Positions 36,708 through 46,330 of a DNA stretch of 64,000 nucleotides are shown here, piece by piece; positions within the stretch are counted from its first letter, which is position 1; each line of letters begins with the position of its first letter. Both the position numbers and the translations under genes were made by a program. The notes beneath the pieces were generated by a model. That model did not search any database, was not told the origin of the DNA, and saw only the letters and a list, made by a program, of their open reading frames with translations. The DNA is from an uncultured Spirochaetota bacterium (GTDB taxonomy: Bacteria > Spirochaetota > Spirochaetia > Treponematales > Treponemataceae): contig CALXMF010000001.1 in the NCBI GenBank assembly GCA_944389415.1, positions 62,001 to 126,000 on the forward strand. The letters are read 5' to 3'.

Positions 36708-38128
36708 AACATTTCTTCCCTACAGGTATTCAATACAACAACAGCAGAAGATGGAACCCACCCTTGAATATCTTGCGAAACAATAAAAAACCAATCTCCA
36801 GCTTGTTTTTCTATACCTACACGCTTTCCAATTTGCACAGTTTGAACATGTGCCGCAGAATGTTCCGGCACAGAAAAAATTTTGTCAGAAAGCAAAATCG
36901 CATTTTTGCTATATAACTGCTTCCCCTCATATAAACATGCTAAGCTACAAATAGCAAGGCAGCAGAACAAAAATTTAACATATCTTTTTAATCGTCTGAG
37001 AGCAAAACACAGCACAAACAGTATAAGAAAAACACAGCTTAATGCAAGCAATATAATATATAATGGATACGAAGGCTCTGAATCTTTATTATATAGACCT
37101 ATTTCTTCTTCATACAAAACGCGATTTTTTTGTGCTTTCGAAAAAGGCAGAGAATTACGTTCCTCACACCGAAGCTCTACAACATGCAGAATCTGCTCCT
37201 GAGAAAAAGCTGATTCCTCTTCTGTTACTTCCGCAGAAAAACCGGTTTCATCAAAAGCCGATTCAAAAAAAAAGTTTTCCTCAGTTTCCTGCAAACTCTT
37301 GTTCAATGAAGCACCGACAGCAAGATACAATTCTGGTATAGATATCGTAACACGTTTGCCCCCATATGAAATAGCAGAGACAGTACACGAAGGAAACCTA
37401 TACTCTCCTTCCGAAAGTGGCATCCACGAAAAAACTGATAAAGGCTGCGCCTCAGTAGAAAATCCATCCAAGACCTGTTCTCCATCGGCAAACGGTGAAC
37501 GCTCTATTTCTGTAAACAAAGAATTTTCAGGAAGCTCCCAAGAATATGATATAATGCGTTGTGCGTGTAGAAGAGCAACAGTATAGTTTATTGTACAGCC
37601 AGAGGAAACATGTACTGTATTATTTTCATCTGGTACTATCTGATCTTCAAAAAAAACTTTCAGTTCAGGCTGAATCAGGCGAGGATTGCGATATACCTGT
37701 ACCGATTTTACTGGTACAAAAAAATCTTTTCCTTTATAAGAAATACGAATCGGAGGAATCTCAAGCATACCCTCTGCGTGAATTAAAAGCCAGAAACGAT
37801 ATCTGGTGCCAATGACCGCTTCCGGTCCATTTGAAACATAACTTTCCTTATGGGAACCGGTAAAGGTTATTGTATCAGGCAAAATAGGCAAATTAACAAA
37901 AATCTCAGAAGGTGCCGTAAATGGAATATCAAGCACAAATTCAGCTGTAGAATCTACAAAAAGCTGTGATTCCACAGGAGACGCAAAAATACCGGTAAAA
38001 TCAACTTCAGTATCTGCTGACGCAGAGAACATACAGCAGACTGCTAGACACAAAAATAAAGCAGACCGAACATGTATTAGTAATCCATAGCCGAATCCGA
38101 AGAAGTATCTGACTGCTGTTTTTTCCAT
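36704..38128 (-). CDS. batD: BatD-like protein with C-terminal SH3-like domain
   Basis: Envelope protein of 474 residues. An N-terminal signal or anchor (about 15-38, LLIHVRSALFLCLAVCCMFS) precedes a beta-rich extracytoplasmic region containing LEIPPIRISYKGKDFFVPVK and VQVYRN, the BatD hallmark. Two membrane segments lie near 352-376 and 382-400. The last 60 residues (QIGKRVGIEKQAGDWFFIVS then GWVPSSAVV) look like a bacterial SH3 domain. The ATG at 38128 has AAAGGAG 8 nt upstream even though it overlaps the VWA-TPR gene by 52 bp. The protein presumably acts with the VWA proteins of the operon; its molecular role is unknown. Confidence 0.8.
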   Translation of the reverse strand: MEKTAVRYFFGFGYGLLIHVRSALFLCLAVCCMFSASADTEVDFTGIFASPVESQLFVDSTAEFVLDIPFTAPSEIFVNLPILPDTITFTGSHKESYVSNGPEAVIGTRYRFWLLIHAEGMLEIPPIRISYKGKDFFVPVKSVQVYRNPRLIQPELKVFFEDQIVPDENNTVHVSSGCTINYTVALLHAQRIISYSWELPENSLFTEIERSPFADGEQVLDGFSTEAQPLSVFSWMPLSEGEYRFPSCTVSAISYGGKRVTISIPELYLAVGASLNKSLQETEENFFFESAFDETGFSAEVTEEESAFSQEQILHVVELRCEERNSLPFSKAQKNRVLYEEEIGLYNKDSEPSYPLYIILLALSCVFLILFVLCFALRRLKRYVKFLFCCLAICSLACLYEGKQLYSKNAILLSDKIFSVPEHSAAHVQTVQIGKRVGIEKQAGDWFFIVSQDIQGWVPSSAVVVLNTCREEML

Positions 38129-39720
38129 TTATTCTGCTCCTTTTCCCGAATCATAGAGAATACAGCATCTGCTAATCCCCCCGATGAATTTTCCTGGGAA
38201 GCAGGAAGCAAATCCCTGCTTCCGCCGTCTGCTGCTACTGAAATCTGACGGGATGCAAGCTCAAAATTGATTTTTGCGTCCAAATTTGAACTATCTATTT
38301 CCAGCGCATTTTTGAAAAACTGTGCAGCCTGTGAAAAGTCTCCATCACGATAATACAGTAACGCCAAATTATACGCGACAGCAAACTGAACTGAAGGATC
38401 AGCATTTTCTGAGACCATCAGCAAACGTTCACTTGCAGAGCTATTTTCATCAAGCATAATATAAGTAGCACCAAGCCCCGTTAAACCATACTGTAATAAA
38501 CGTGAATCACTGGCGGTATCAGCAATTTCAACAGCTTTAATAAATTCAGCTGCAGCATCATGATATTTGCCATGATGCCAGAACCAGCTGCCTTTCAGAA
38601 TGTTCAAAGAACCAGACAATTCAGAACTGCACGATTGAAGAAATGGAAAACAAGCAGTGAAACAAAGAAGTATAAGTGATTTTGCACTGAAATACCTTAC
38701 AGGCAAACGTATTTCAGGCGCAAGTAACCCAAGCACCATAAACACCAGAGCAAGACAAATAAAAAGTGAATACCGGGGAACAGGCTGCATTTCATAGGCA
38801 GTTGTTATCTCTGTTGCCAGAGTTTCTAATGTATGCAAAATACGAACTGCAGAACCAGGTGCTGAAGCGTAAATAAATGCTGTTCGAGCAGCCCTTATAC
38901 CTGTAGGCATCCGAGCCGCAGTCTGTTCTGCTGTTTGAACAATATTTTGCAGCAGCTGTGCCTGCAACCCAGAAGTTATAACTGTTACTCCATCACCAGC
39001 CGTAATATCAATCCCTGTTTCATTACCAAATCCAACAAAAATGACCGAAATTCCGTATTTAACAGCTTCCTGAACAGCACTTGCAAGTTGATTATCAGTT
39101 TCTTCCCCATCAGTAAAAACAATAATTGTTGGAGCAGCCCCTGCCAGCCGTGGAAAAGACTGTATAGCTGTTTTTATACCCAAGCCAGGACTACTGCCGA
39201 CAGCAGTCATTAACTGAGGCGATAAAGAAGGCAATAAAGAAAAAATCGCATTGTAATCTTCTGTGAGAGGAATCGCGCAGACACTGTCACCTTTAGAAAG
39301 TACAACAGATACCGGAATTCCCCTCATACGGGACAAGAGTGCTTCAGCATATTCACCAGCAGCCTGCAGACGTGACATTCCATTTCCACCATCTTCAGCC
39401 ATCATACTATATGAAATATCAAATACAAAACAGGCAGCAGCACCTCGTCTGCTTATCTGCTGCGGAGAACTTCCCCAGTAAATACCGCTATAAGCAAGTA
39501 CCAACATAATCCATGCTATATTCCAGCAGATAGAACGGCACCACATTTTCCGTTCAGCGAGTCGGAACAATCTGCCAGATACAGAAAGAGATGTTTTTAC
39601 ACCATAAAAGTTTCCTAATAATACACGAAGACGTCGAATACGAATGCCAGCAATCAGCAAAGAAGGTATGATAAAAAGAATCCCATACAAAGCCCACGCT
39701 CGTTCAATAATCAGATTCAT
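38077..39720 (-). CDS. BatB/BatC fusion: VWA domain plus TPR repeats
   Basis: Membrane protein of 547 residues. Segments near 13-30 and 60-80 precede a von Willebrand A domain (about 90-290) with an intact MIDAS start, CFVFDISYSMMAED (DxSxS), and TIIVFTDGEETDNQ. Further membrane segments lie near 320-340 and 350-367. TPR repeats follow from about 380, e.g. GSWFWHHGKYHDAAAEFIKA and YYRDGDFSQAAQFFKNALEI. In Bacteroides-type operons BatB (VWA) and BatC (TPR) are separate; here they form one chain. It overlaps batA by 4 bp and batD by 52 bp. The C-terminus is polar (KWKKQQSDTSSDSAMDY). Confidence 0.88.
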   Translation of the reverse strand: MNLIIERAWALYGILFIIPSLLIAGIRIRRLRVLLGNFYGVKTSLSVSGRLFRLAERKMWCRSICWNIAWIMLVLAYSGIYWGSSPQQISRRGAAACFVFDISYSMMAEDGGNGMSRLQAAGEYAEALLSRMRGIPVSVVLSKGDSVCAIPLTEDYNAIFSLLPSLSPQLMTAVGSSPGLGIKTAIQSFPRLAGAAPTIIVFTDGEETDNQLASAVQEAVKYGISVIFVGFGNETGIDITAGDGVTVITSGLQAQLLQNIVQTAEQTAARMPTGIRAARTAFIYASAPGSAVRILHTLETLATEITTAYEMQPVPRYSLFICLALVFMVLGLLAPEIRLPVRYFSAKSLILLCFTACFPFLQSCSSELSGSLNILKGSWFWHHGKYHDAAAEFIKAVEIADTASDSRLLQYGLTGLGATYIMLDENSSASERLLMVSENADPSVQFAVAYNLALLYYRDGDFSQAAQFFKNALEIDSSNLDAKINFELASRQISVAADGGSRDLLPASQENSSGGLADAVFSMIREKEQNKWKKQQSDTSSDSAMDY

Positions 39721-40721
39721 ACCAGTTCCTTAAGATACAGCCTCCTTAAAATCCATGCCATCGCAATAGCACAGCCGGAAACAAATAACGCAATATCATA
39801 ATAACGGACAGGAGTATTACGATAATAGAACGCCTGAGCCACAACTTCCTGCGCGGCAATCGAAGAAAAAGCCGCCTGCAGCTCTGCCATATCCACTGCG
39901 CTGTAATATCCCCCCTGACCAATATCCGCAATACGGCGCAGCGCTTTCTCATCAAACTGTGATTCAAGATACCCTGAAAAAACCTTGCCTGTTCGCGGAT
40001 CCACATACTCAATAGGAACAGAACCAATGGTTCCTATTCCCAATGTATACACAGAAACATTATTTTCTACAGCCAAGCTGGCGGCTGTATTCGGATGAAT
40101 CGCACCCGCATTATTTTCTCCATCTGTTATCAATATGATACATTTTTTGGGAGCAGCAGTCCCCACAAGGTGATATACAGCTGTACTCAATCCTGTACCC
40201 AGCGCAGATCCGTCACCTAATTCACCAATAACCAGAGAATCAAGCCGCTCAAAAAAAGAATGACGGTCAAGCGTCGGCGGAACTATAACCGCAGCCTCAG
40301 AACCAACAGCAGTTATTCCCAACGCAACGCCTTCTTCTTGTTCCGCAAGCATACAAATAACCCGTTTCGCGATATCAAGTCTTGTACCATCTCCAATATC
40401 ACATGCAGCCATAGAAGGACTGGTATCTATTACAAACATAATATCTGTTCCCCGAGATATATACACCTTCTCCCTGATCACAGATACCGGCCCAGCAAGT
40501 GCGCACACTGCAGCAGCATACGATATCATCCATAACAGCCGCGATAAAATAACGGCAACCCTAAATGAGGAGCTCTTCCACCTGAACCGGCGCCCATGCC
40601 AATCAGCAATTGTCAGAGGAAAATAAAGTTGTTTGAGCAGCCCCATATATCGCAGCAAAAAGAGCAAAGGAATTATCAACAGCAATAAAAATGCGGACGG
40701 GTATTCAAAACCAGTTATCAC
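39717..40721 (-). CDS. batA: BatA-like VWA-domain membrane protein
   Basis: Membrane protein of 334 residues. Two N-terminal segments (about 9-26 and 56-78) are followed by a VWA domain (about 90-300) with MIDAS residues in MFVIDTSPSMAACD and IILITDGENNAG, and a C-terminal membrane segment near 309-327. YRNTPVRYYDIALF before the last segment is typical of BatA. VWA domains with MIDAS bind divalent metal and protein partners. It overlaps both neighbours by 4 bp. In other bacteria the moxR-bat locus is linked to aerotolerance or to chaperone-like envelope assembly; the function in spirochaetes is not settled. Confidence 0.9.
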   Translation of the reverse strand: MITGFEYPSAFLLLLIIPLLFLLRYMGLLKQLYFPLTIADWHGRRFRWKSSSFRVAVILSRLLWMISYAAAVCALAGPVSVIREKVYISRGTDIMFVIDTSPSMAACDIGDGTRLDIAKRVICMLAEQEEGVALGITAVGSEAAVIVPPTLDRHSFFERLDSLVIGELGDGSALGTGLSTAVYHLVGTAAPKKCIILITDGENNAGAIHPNTAASLAVENNVSVYTLGIGTIGSVPIEYVDPRTGKVFSGYLESQFDEKALRRIADIGQGGYYSAVDMAELQAAFSSIAAQEVVAQAFYYRNTPVRYYDIALFVSGCAIAMAWILRRLYLKELV

Positions 40722-41686
40722 GACACACCTCTATCGCTGTTTTTTCCATTCTCAAAAGATACAAGACAATCAATAGCCTGTACAATCAGTGTTTCAACAG
40801 TTAGGTGAGGATCAGCAGCAGATTGCCCACTATACCGAATATAATCACATTCACGAAACAAACACTCCACAGCTTCGATAATACCTGGTGGTGCCATTCC
40901 TCCCGATAAATCAACAACAGCGGCAAGCAGCTCCTGCGTAGAAAGCGTTGTAAAGGGATAACAAAATCTGCTTTCCATAAATGATCGAAATATAAACTGT
41001 ATTTGCGCGGCACAGAAAACAATATCAGCAGATTTCTTTTTCTGAAGACAGCGCAAACGTCTCAGCGCACAGCGATAATTCCGTATCTGCCGTGACCTGT
41101 TCACATAAATTCTAAATGCAGCACTGATACTGCGAAAACGCACAACCATAATAATCAGCCCTGCCATAACCAGTAAAAGAATACATACAACGCCATAAAT
41201 GGCATAAGAAGTACCAGGCATAACAAGAGGAGCGGCAGGCGGCCGAATTTGAGTTACGCCCATACGGTCAACGATAGAACTGATTGTAACTGGCGGAATA
41301 TCCACCATGCACGAAGGCACTGCAGATTGATCAGGAAAAACCAACACCCGATTGATATCAATTGGAGGGAAATCTATATTCCCAACAATCCATGGAACAA
41401 AACCGATGGACAAAGTAATTTGATCATTATTCCGAACAAGAGAACCTCCAGTTACCGAAAAATCGGTACTGCCAGCTTCCGCATACAATAAAGTGACCTG
41501 TTCCTGAGAAAAAATCACAGACGCATCAGTCAAAATACAGTTATCGGCGATAAATGTATAACGCACTTCTGCGTTATCTCCAACATATACCTCTTTAGGA
41601 ATGAGCACGGTTTTACCAGACTCTTCTGCACTGGAGAAAAAAACAAATAACAACAAAAAGAAACAAACAGCAAGCGTTTTTTTCAC
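40718..41686 (-). CDS. Bat-operon membrane protein of unknown function
   Basis: Protein of 322 residues with a signal peptide (about 1-19, KKTLAVCFFLLLFVFFSSA), a beta-rich extracytoplasmic domain (20-165), one membrane segment (about 170-193) and a helical cytoplasmic tail containing RCLQKKKSADIVFCAAQIQF. This layout resembles the DUF4381/BatD-like proteins found between DUF58 and VWA genes. It has no catalytic motif. It overlaps the DUF58 gene and batA by 4 bp each. Its place in the operon suggests a partner of the VWA proteins. Confidence 0.75.
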   Translation of the reverse strand: MKKTLAVCFFLLLFVFFSSAEESGKTVLIPKEVYVGDNAEVRYTFIADNCILTDASVIFSQEQVTLLYAEAGSTDFSVTGGSLVRNNDQITLSIGFVPWIVGNIDFPPIDINRVLVFPDQSAVPSCMVDIPPVTISSIVDRMGVTQIRPPAAPLVMPGTSYAIYGVVCILLLVMAGLIIMVVRFRSISAAFRIYVNRSRQIRNYRCALRRLRCLQKKKSADIVFCAAQIQFIFRSFMESRFCYPFTTLSTQELLAAVVDLSGGMAPPGIIEAVECLFRECDYIRYSGQSAADPHLTVETLIVQAIDCLVSFENGKNSDRGVS

Positions 41687-42579
41687 CGCCGTCTCTCTCC
41701 CGATTCAAAAAAGCGGACCAGAGCACGACCTGGATCTTCTACCGTAGAAAGCATAAGTGGAACTGCTCCTCTATGCAGACAAATATCTCGCCATCTGTAC
41801 AGACGAGATAAATGATCATCTTTCCATGCGCGGCGAAATGACAGTGATGATGTGGGCAGAAAAACATGCTCACCCGTTTCCGGATCTTCAAATGGAATAA
41901 AACCTATATCAGGAAGTTCCTCATCAGCAGGTGCCGTTATACGGACTGCCACAACATCATGCCTGCCAGCTAAAACAGTAAGCGGCTGCTCCCAGCCCGT
42001 GGTTCGGAAATCAGAAAAAATAAAAACAAGCGACCTCTTTTTTAAAAGCCGCGCTGCACCAGTAAGAGCACCGCCAAGCACCGACCCTTTCTGTTGTCTC
42101 TGGGGTTCTTCATCTAGGCGGGATACAATTAACATTGTCTGCTCGGTACCTGAACGCGGAGCACAAGAAAAGGTTATTTCTCCATCAAATAAGACAGCTC
42201 CAACAGAACTGTGTGTATATTCACAAGCAAAAGCCATTAAAGCACTGGCTTCACTCGCAGTATAAAGACGAGACCCACCAGATGAAGGAGTTTGCATTGA
42301 TAGAGAACGGTCAACCACCAGAAAAACAACTAATTCCCGTTCCTCTTCAAACATTTTTACAAATGGTTTGCCCATACGGGCAGTCACATTCCAATCAATA
42401 GCACGAATATCATCGCCCCGAAAATATTCACGAACACCACTGAATTCAATTCCCTGTCCGCGCTGCAAAGATCTGAAACTGCCGGAACGCAATCCTTCAG
42501 CCATTTGACGGGCAGTAATCCGCAGCCCTGCAGCGCGGCGAATCAATGAAGATTTATTACCAAGCAATCCAGCAGGCAT
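41683..42579 (-). CDS. DUF58 domain protein
   Basis: Cytoplasmic protein of 298 residues. The family signature is FSGVREYFRGDDIRAIDWNV followed by TARMGKPFVKMFEEERE, and a degenerate VWA-like site VVDRSLSMQ (DxSxS) follows. DUF58 proteins are almost always encoded after MoxR ATPases and next to VWA proteins, as here. The start codon lies 1 bp after the moxR stop and the stop overlaps the next gene by 4 bp. A role as adaptor or substrate of MoxR is inferred from this arrangement only. Confidence 0.93.
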   Translation of the reverse strand: MPAGLLGNKSSLIRRAAGLRITARQMAEGLRSGSFRSLQRGQGIEFSGVREYFRGDDIRAIDWNVTARMGKPFVKMFEEERELVVFLVVDRSLSMQTPSSGGSRLYTASEASALMAFACEYTHSSVGAVLFDGEITFSCAPRSGTEQTMLIVSRLDEEPQRQQKGSVLGGALTGAARLLKKRSLVFIFSDFRTTGWEQPLTVLAGRHDVVAVRITAPADEELPDIGFIPFEDPETGEHVFLPTSSLSFRRAWKDDHLSRLYRWRDICLHRGAVPLMLSTVEDPGRALVRFFESGERRR

Positions 42580-42580
42580 A

Positions 42581-43603
42581 TTACGGCACCGGCATCAGCG
42601 AAAGAATTTTTGCAATCAGCGCATCGGCTGTCACGCCATCAGCTGCTGCTTCATATGATAATACAAGCCGATGACGCAGCACAGCAGCTGCCGCACACTT
42701 TACATCCTCAGGCAGCACAAATGACCGGCCAGCAAACAAAGCCTGAACTTTTGCACAGCGGCATAACGCGATACTGGCGCGAGGAGAAGCTCCATATGCA
42801 AGATATTTCCATATATCATCACGATTTTTTGTAGCAGAAACAGAAAGTTTTCCACTCTGCTTTTTATCAGGCATCGGACGAGTAACACCAATAATAGAAA
42901 CAATATATTCTATGATTTTATCATCACAAACAACTTGCTCAAACGCATTTCTGCATTCGGCAAGCCGTTCTGCGGAAAAAACAACTTGTACCGGAACAGT
43001 TTCTGCGGCTCCGCCCCTGCGCACAATCTGGAGTTCTTCAGCTGCTGAGGGATAAGGGACAACAAGTTTAAGAAGGAAACGATCCAGTTCCGCTTCCGGC
43101 AAATTATACGTACCTTCCTGCTCAATAGGGTTTTGTGTTGCCAATACAAAAAAAGGATCAGGCAGAGCATATGTTACTTCGCCAATAGTAACCTGTTTCT
43201 CAGCCATTGCTTCAAGAAGCGCTGACTGAACCTTTGCAGGGGCACGATTTATTTCATCAGCGAGCACCATATTGGTAAAAATAGGACCTTTCCGAACAGA
43301 AAACGCACCTGTTTGCTGTTCATAGATAAGTGTACCAGTTATATCAGCGGGCAGCAAATCAGGCGTAAACTGAATCCGCTTAAAACCAAGTCCGCATATA
43401 TCCGCACAGGTTTTTACCGCAAGAGTTTTTGCAAGGCCAGGTACTCCTTCCAGCAAAACATGCCCGCCTGCAATCATTGCGGTTAAAATACCATCAAGGA
43501 CAGCAGTCTGCCCGACTACACGTTTTGCCCCCTCATTGCGGAAATCTGAAAGTATCTCTTTGCATCGAGAAAATACATCCCCTGTCTGAACAGCACTTTC
43601 CAT
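42581..43603 (-). CDS. MoxR-family AAA ATPase
   Basis: Cytoplasmic AAA+ chaperone ATPase of 340 residues. Walker A is GGHVLLEGVPGLAKTLAV, Walker B MVLADEINRAPAKVQSALLE, sensor 1 FVLATQNPIEQEGTYNLPEA. The C-terminal lid contains YGASPRASIALCRCAKVQAL, typical of MoxR. I start it at ATG 43603 because the 26 residues encoded upstream (from 43681) are hydrophobic, atypical, and overlap the divergent promoter region. It heads a seven-gene overlapping run ending at smr. MoxR proteins remodel VWA-containing partners. Confidence 0.94.
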   Translation of the reverse strand: MESAVQTGDVFSRCKEILSDFRNEGAKRVVGQTAVLDGILTAMIAGGHVLLEGVPGLAKTLAVKTCADICGLGFKRIQFTPDLLPADITGTLIYEQQTGAFSVRKGPIFTNMVLADEINRAPAKVQSALLEAMAEKQVTIGEVTYALPDPFFVLATQNPIEQEGTYNLPEAELDRFLLKLVVPYPSAAEELQIVRRGGAAETVPVQVVFSAERLAECRNAFEQVVCDDKIIEYIVSIIGVTRPMPDKKQSGKLSVSATKNRDDIWKYLAYGASPRASIALCRCAKVQALFAGRSFVLPEDVKCAAAAVLRHRLVLSYEAAADGVTADALIAKILSLMPVP

Positions 43604-43674
43604 AAATATAACCCCATTTAACAGAAATCGCATGAATTTGCATAATAAACGCATAAAATGTATCTTTATACAGA

Positions 43675-43703
43675 TTGACACACGATATCCGTTTCATTGT
43701 AAT
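43675..43703 (+). promoter_or_regulatory. Candidate promoter of the aminotransferase gene
   Basis: TTGACA (43675-43680), 17 bp, then TGTAAT (43698-43703). The ATG at 43714 lies only 10 bp further and has no Shine-Dalgarno sequence, predicting a near-leaderless mRNA. Confidence 0.55.
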
Positions 43704-43713
43704 ATACAGTATC

Positions 43714-45042
43714 ATGTTACATACATTAGCGCAAGAATTAAATGCCGTTCTTGAAGATTCGCCAGCTGCGAAACTTCTGTCTCCGTTCGGCAAACGTATT
43801 TACTTTCCCAAAGGGATCATTGCTCAAGGAGGGGAAGCAAAAAAGTACGGAAAAGTTGCAAACGGAACAATTGGTATGACCGTATGCAAAGGAACACCTG
43901 TTATTCTACCCTGCATTCAGAAGGAAGCGCCCGGGCTTTCACCGGCAGAGCTTGTCGCCTATGCCCCAACAGCAGGAAATCTCGAACTGCGTACTGTCTG
44001 GAGAGAAAAAATCATACAGAAAAACCCCTCTCTTGCCGGTATTCCTATCTCACTGCCTGTTGTTGTACCAGGACTGACAGCGGGTATTGCATACCTATGT
44101 GAATTATTTCTCGGCGCAGGCGATACGCTTATCGCAGGTAACCCTTCATGGGATAATTATTCGCTGATTGTGGAAACACGCGGAGAAGCAGTATTCAGAC
44201 AGTTCAATATGTTTACACCAGGCGGTGTTGACGGGTCTTTTAATCTGGAAGCGTTCAAAGCAGTGCTGCATGAAGAAGCAGAAAAGAAGACTGTAAAAAT
44301 GCTTTTGAATTTTCCGCATAATCCATCAGGATATTCCCCCACAACAAATGAATCAAAAGCAATTTGTGATGAAATTCTCAAAGTTGCAGAAGCCGGATGT
44401 ACTGTAATGGTATGGTGTGATGATGCGTACTTTGGTCTCAATTACGAAGATAATATCGAAAAGCAATCTCTTTTTGCCCGTCTCGCGGGACTGCACAAGA
44501 ATATTCTTGCAGTAAAGATTGATGGACCAACAAAAGAAGATTATGTCTGGGGCTTCCGTTCCGGTTTTGTTACCTTTGGCAGCAAGGGCTGTACAGAAGC
44601 ACATTATGAAGCGCTGACTAAGAAATTTATGGGAGCCATCCGTTGTTCTGTTTCATGCTGTTCAACACCTTCCCAGAGCATTCTGCTTCATGCATTCAAG
44701 GCACCTGAGCTGGAACATGAGAAAGATGAGATGCGCACAATGCTTGAACACAGATACCGCAAAGTCCGCAATTTTGTCTCAAAGAAAAAAGGACATCCTC
44801 TTTTAGAGCCGCTGCCTTTTAACTCAGGTTATTTTATGGCGCTGCATTGCACTGGTATCGATGCAGAGGAATTGCGTGTAAAATTGCTCCACGAAAAAGG
44901 TATCGGAACTATCGCCATTGATAGCAATACTCTTCGTATTGCCTTTTCCAGCATAGATGAAAACCTTATTGACGAGGTTTATGAGGCCGTATACACTACA
45001 GCCGATGAACTTGCACGCTCTCAGGAAAAAAATAATCTCTAA
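43714..45042 (+). CDS. PLP-dependent aminotransferase, class I/II
   Basis: Cytoplasmic fold-type I aminotransferase of 442 residues. Motifs are LLNFPHNPSGYSPT (substrate-site Asn), MVWCDDAYFGLNYE (Asp that contacts the PLP ring nitrogen) and KIDGPTKEDYVWGFRSGFVT with the Schiff-base lysine and the PLP-phosphate Arg. I use ATG 43714 since the 13 residues upstream fall within the promoter. The substrate is not clear; the branch looks like aspartate/aromatic-type enzymes described from treponemes. The 3' end overlaps the start of a lipoprotein gene. Confidence 0.9.
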   Translation: MLHTLAQELNAVLEDSPAAKLLSPFGKRIYFPKGIIAQGGEAKKYGKVANGTIGMTVCKGTPVILPCIQKEAPGLSPAELVAYAPTAGNLELRTVWREKIIQKNPSLAGIPISLPVVVPGLTAGIAYLCELFLGAGDTLIAGNPSWDNYSLIVETRGEAVFRQFNMFTPGGVDGSFNLEAFKAVLHEEAEKKTVKMLLNFPHNPSGYSPTTNESKAICDEILKVAEAGCTVMVWCDDAYFGLNYEDNIEKQSLFARLAGLHKNILAVKIDGPTKEDYVWGFRSGFVTFGSKGCTEAHYEALTKKFMGAIRCSVSCCSTPSQSILLHAFKAPELEHEKDEMRTMLEHRYRKVRNFVSKKKGHPLLEPLPFNSGYFMALHCTGIDAEELRVKLLHEKGIGTIAIDSNTLRIAFSSIDENLIDEVYEAVYTTADELARSQEKNNL

Positions 45043-46303
45043 CTTTTTTCATTTCTATTCCATAAGCAGCATCAGCATAGTAATAGTTATGCTGATGCTG
45101 TCTTCCTGCTCTTTTTTATATACAAAACCAGTTGTTATTTGGACCAATAGAAGCGAGCTCGCTTCTTATGCCGAATTATTTAACGCGCAGCAGAACAAAG
45201 TTCGCGCAGTTATTATATATAAGGAAAATCCCGCAGAAACGCTGCGCCATGCAAAAGGATCTGATACCCCAGATATTGTTATTGGGGCATGGCTGAATAA
45301 TCAGAAGGTCCGGTCATATTTTATGCCCATCGATTATCTATTTACTGATAGGCTTATCGACACAGACAGCTTTTATCCTCATCTGCTGGAAGCAGGGAAA
45401 AGTGGTACTCACCAGTATCTGCTGCCGGTCAGTTTCAATCTTCCGGCAGTCATTTTCGCCGAAGAAAATCAGCAGTTTATCGAAAACAATTATATGCTGA
45501 CACTTGAACAAATAAAAACTGCCGGTGCAGCCTATAATAAACAGAATAACAATGATATTTATACACGTATGGGATTTGCCCCCCGTTGGAAGCCTGAATT
45601 TCTTGTACTTGCAGCACAAATGATGGACTCATACTTTCATAGTTCCGGCCATGATATTGTATGGACTCCGCAGGCACTCGAAGACAGTATAAATTATCTA
45701 CGCAGCTGGACACAAACTATCAATACATCTACCGTAGCCGAAGAAGATTTTAAATTCAAATATTTATATACTCCTGACAGCAAACAGGTTTTGTCAGGCC
45801 GTTGTCTCTTTGCCTATGTATCCAGCAAAGAACTTTTCGCAATTCCTCCAACAGAAAACGAAAATCTTGATTTCCGCTGGATCTGTAAAGACAATCAAAT
45901 TCCTATTGAAGATGATATGGTTTTTATGGGCATTCATCGAAATTCATGTAATCTTGCTGCAGCAGAAATTTTCATGACCTGGTTCATGCAAGAAGAATCA
46001 CAGCGCCAAATGCTCAGCCGCATTACATCAATGAATCTGGAAGCCAGTCATTTCGGTATTGCCGGAGGGTTTTCCAGTATCAGAAGTGTTACTGAACGAA
46101 TCTTTCCTATCTATTATACGCAATTGCTTGCAAATCTGCCGCCCGCACAGTCACTCATGCAGCCTCAATCACTGCCATTCCAGTGGGAGAGTTTTAAAAA
46201 TCGGGTTATTCTTCCGTATCTGCTTCAGGCAAACAACACTGAACTACAAACCTCTCCCGCGTTGCTGGACACACTTGTTTCACAGTGGGCAACAGAATAC
46301 TAA
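45005..46303 (+). CDS. Extracellular solute-binding lipoprotein (sugar ABC type), orphan
   Basis: Lipoprotein of 432 residues from ATG 45005. The signal (SISSISIVIVMLMLSSC) ends in a lipobox with Cys35. The mature part has the family-1 solute-binding pattern: VVIWTNRSELASYAELFNAQ, TPDIVIGAWLNN, YLLPVSFNLPAVIFAEEN and a late GIAGGFSSIRSVTERIFPIY. No permease or ATPase gene is nearby. The start overlaps the aminotransferase 3' end by 38 bp and a start further downstream at a non-ATG codon cannot be excluded. It may feed a distant transporter or act as a sensor; the ligand is unknown. Confidence 0.82.
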   Translation: MNLHALRKKIISNFFHFYSISSISIVIVMLMLSSCSFLYTKPVVIWTNRSELASYAELFNAQQNKVRAVIIYKENPAETLRHAKGSDTPDIVIGAWLNNQKVRSYFMPIDYLFTDRLIDTDSFYPHLLEAGKSGTHQYLLPVSFNLPAVIFAEENQQFIENNYMLTLEQIKTAGAAYNKQNNNDIYTRMGFAPRWKPEFLVLAAQMMDSYFHSSGHDIVWTPQALEDSINYLRSWTQTINTSTVAEEDFKFKYLYTPDSKQVLSGRCLFAYVSSKELFAIPPTENENLDFRWICKDNQIPIEDDMVFMGIHRNSCNLAAAEIFMTWFMQEESQRQMLSRITSMNLEASHFGIAGGFSSIRSVTERIFPIYYTQLLANLPPAQSLMQPQSLPFQWESFKNRVILPYLLQANNTELQTSPALLDTLVSQWATEY

Positions 46304-46330
46304 GACACATCTAATAAAATAAGGCGAATT

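Noticed and set aside
43604..43681. Upstream extension of moxR by 26 residues
   Set aside because: The residues (rich in Ile, Cys, Leu, Arg) do not fit MoxR proteins, and the stretch overlaps the promoter of the divergent aminotransferase.
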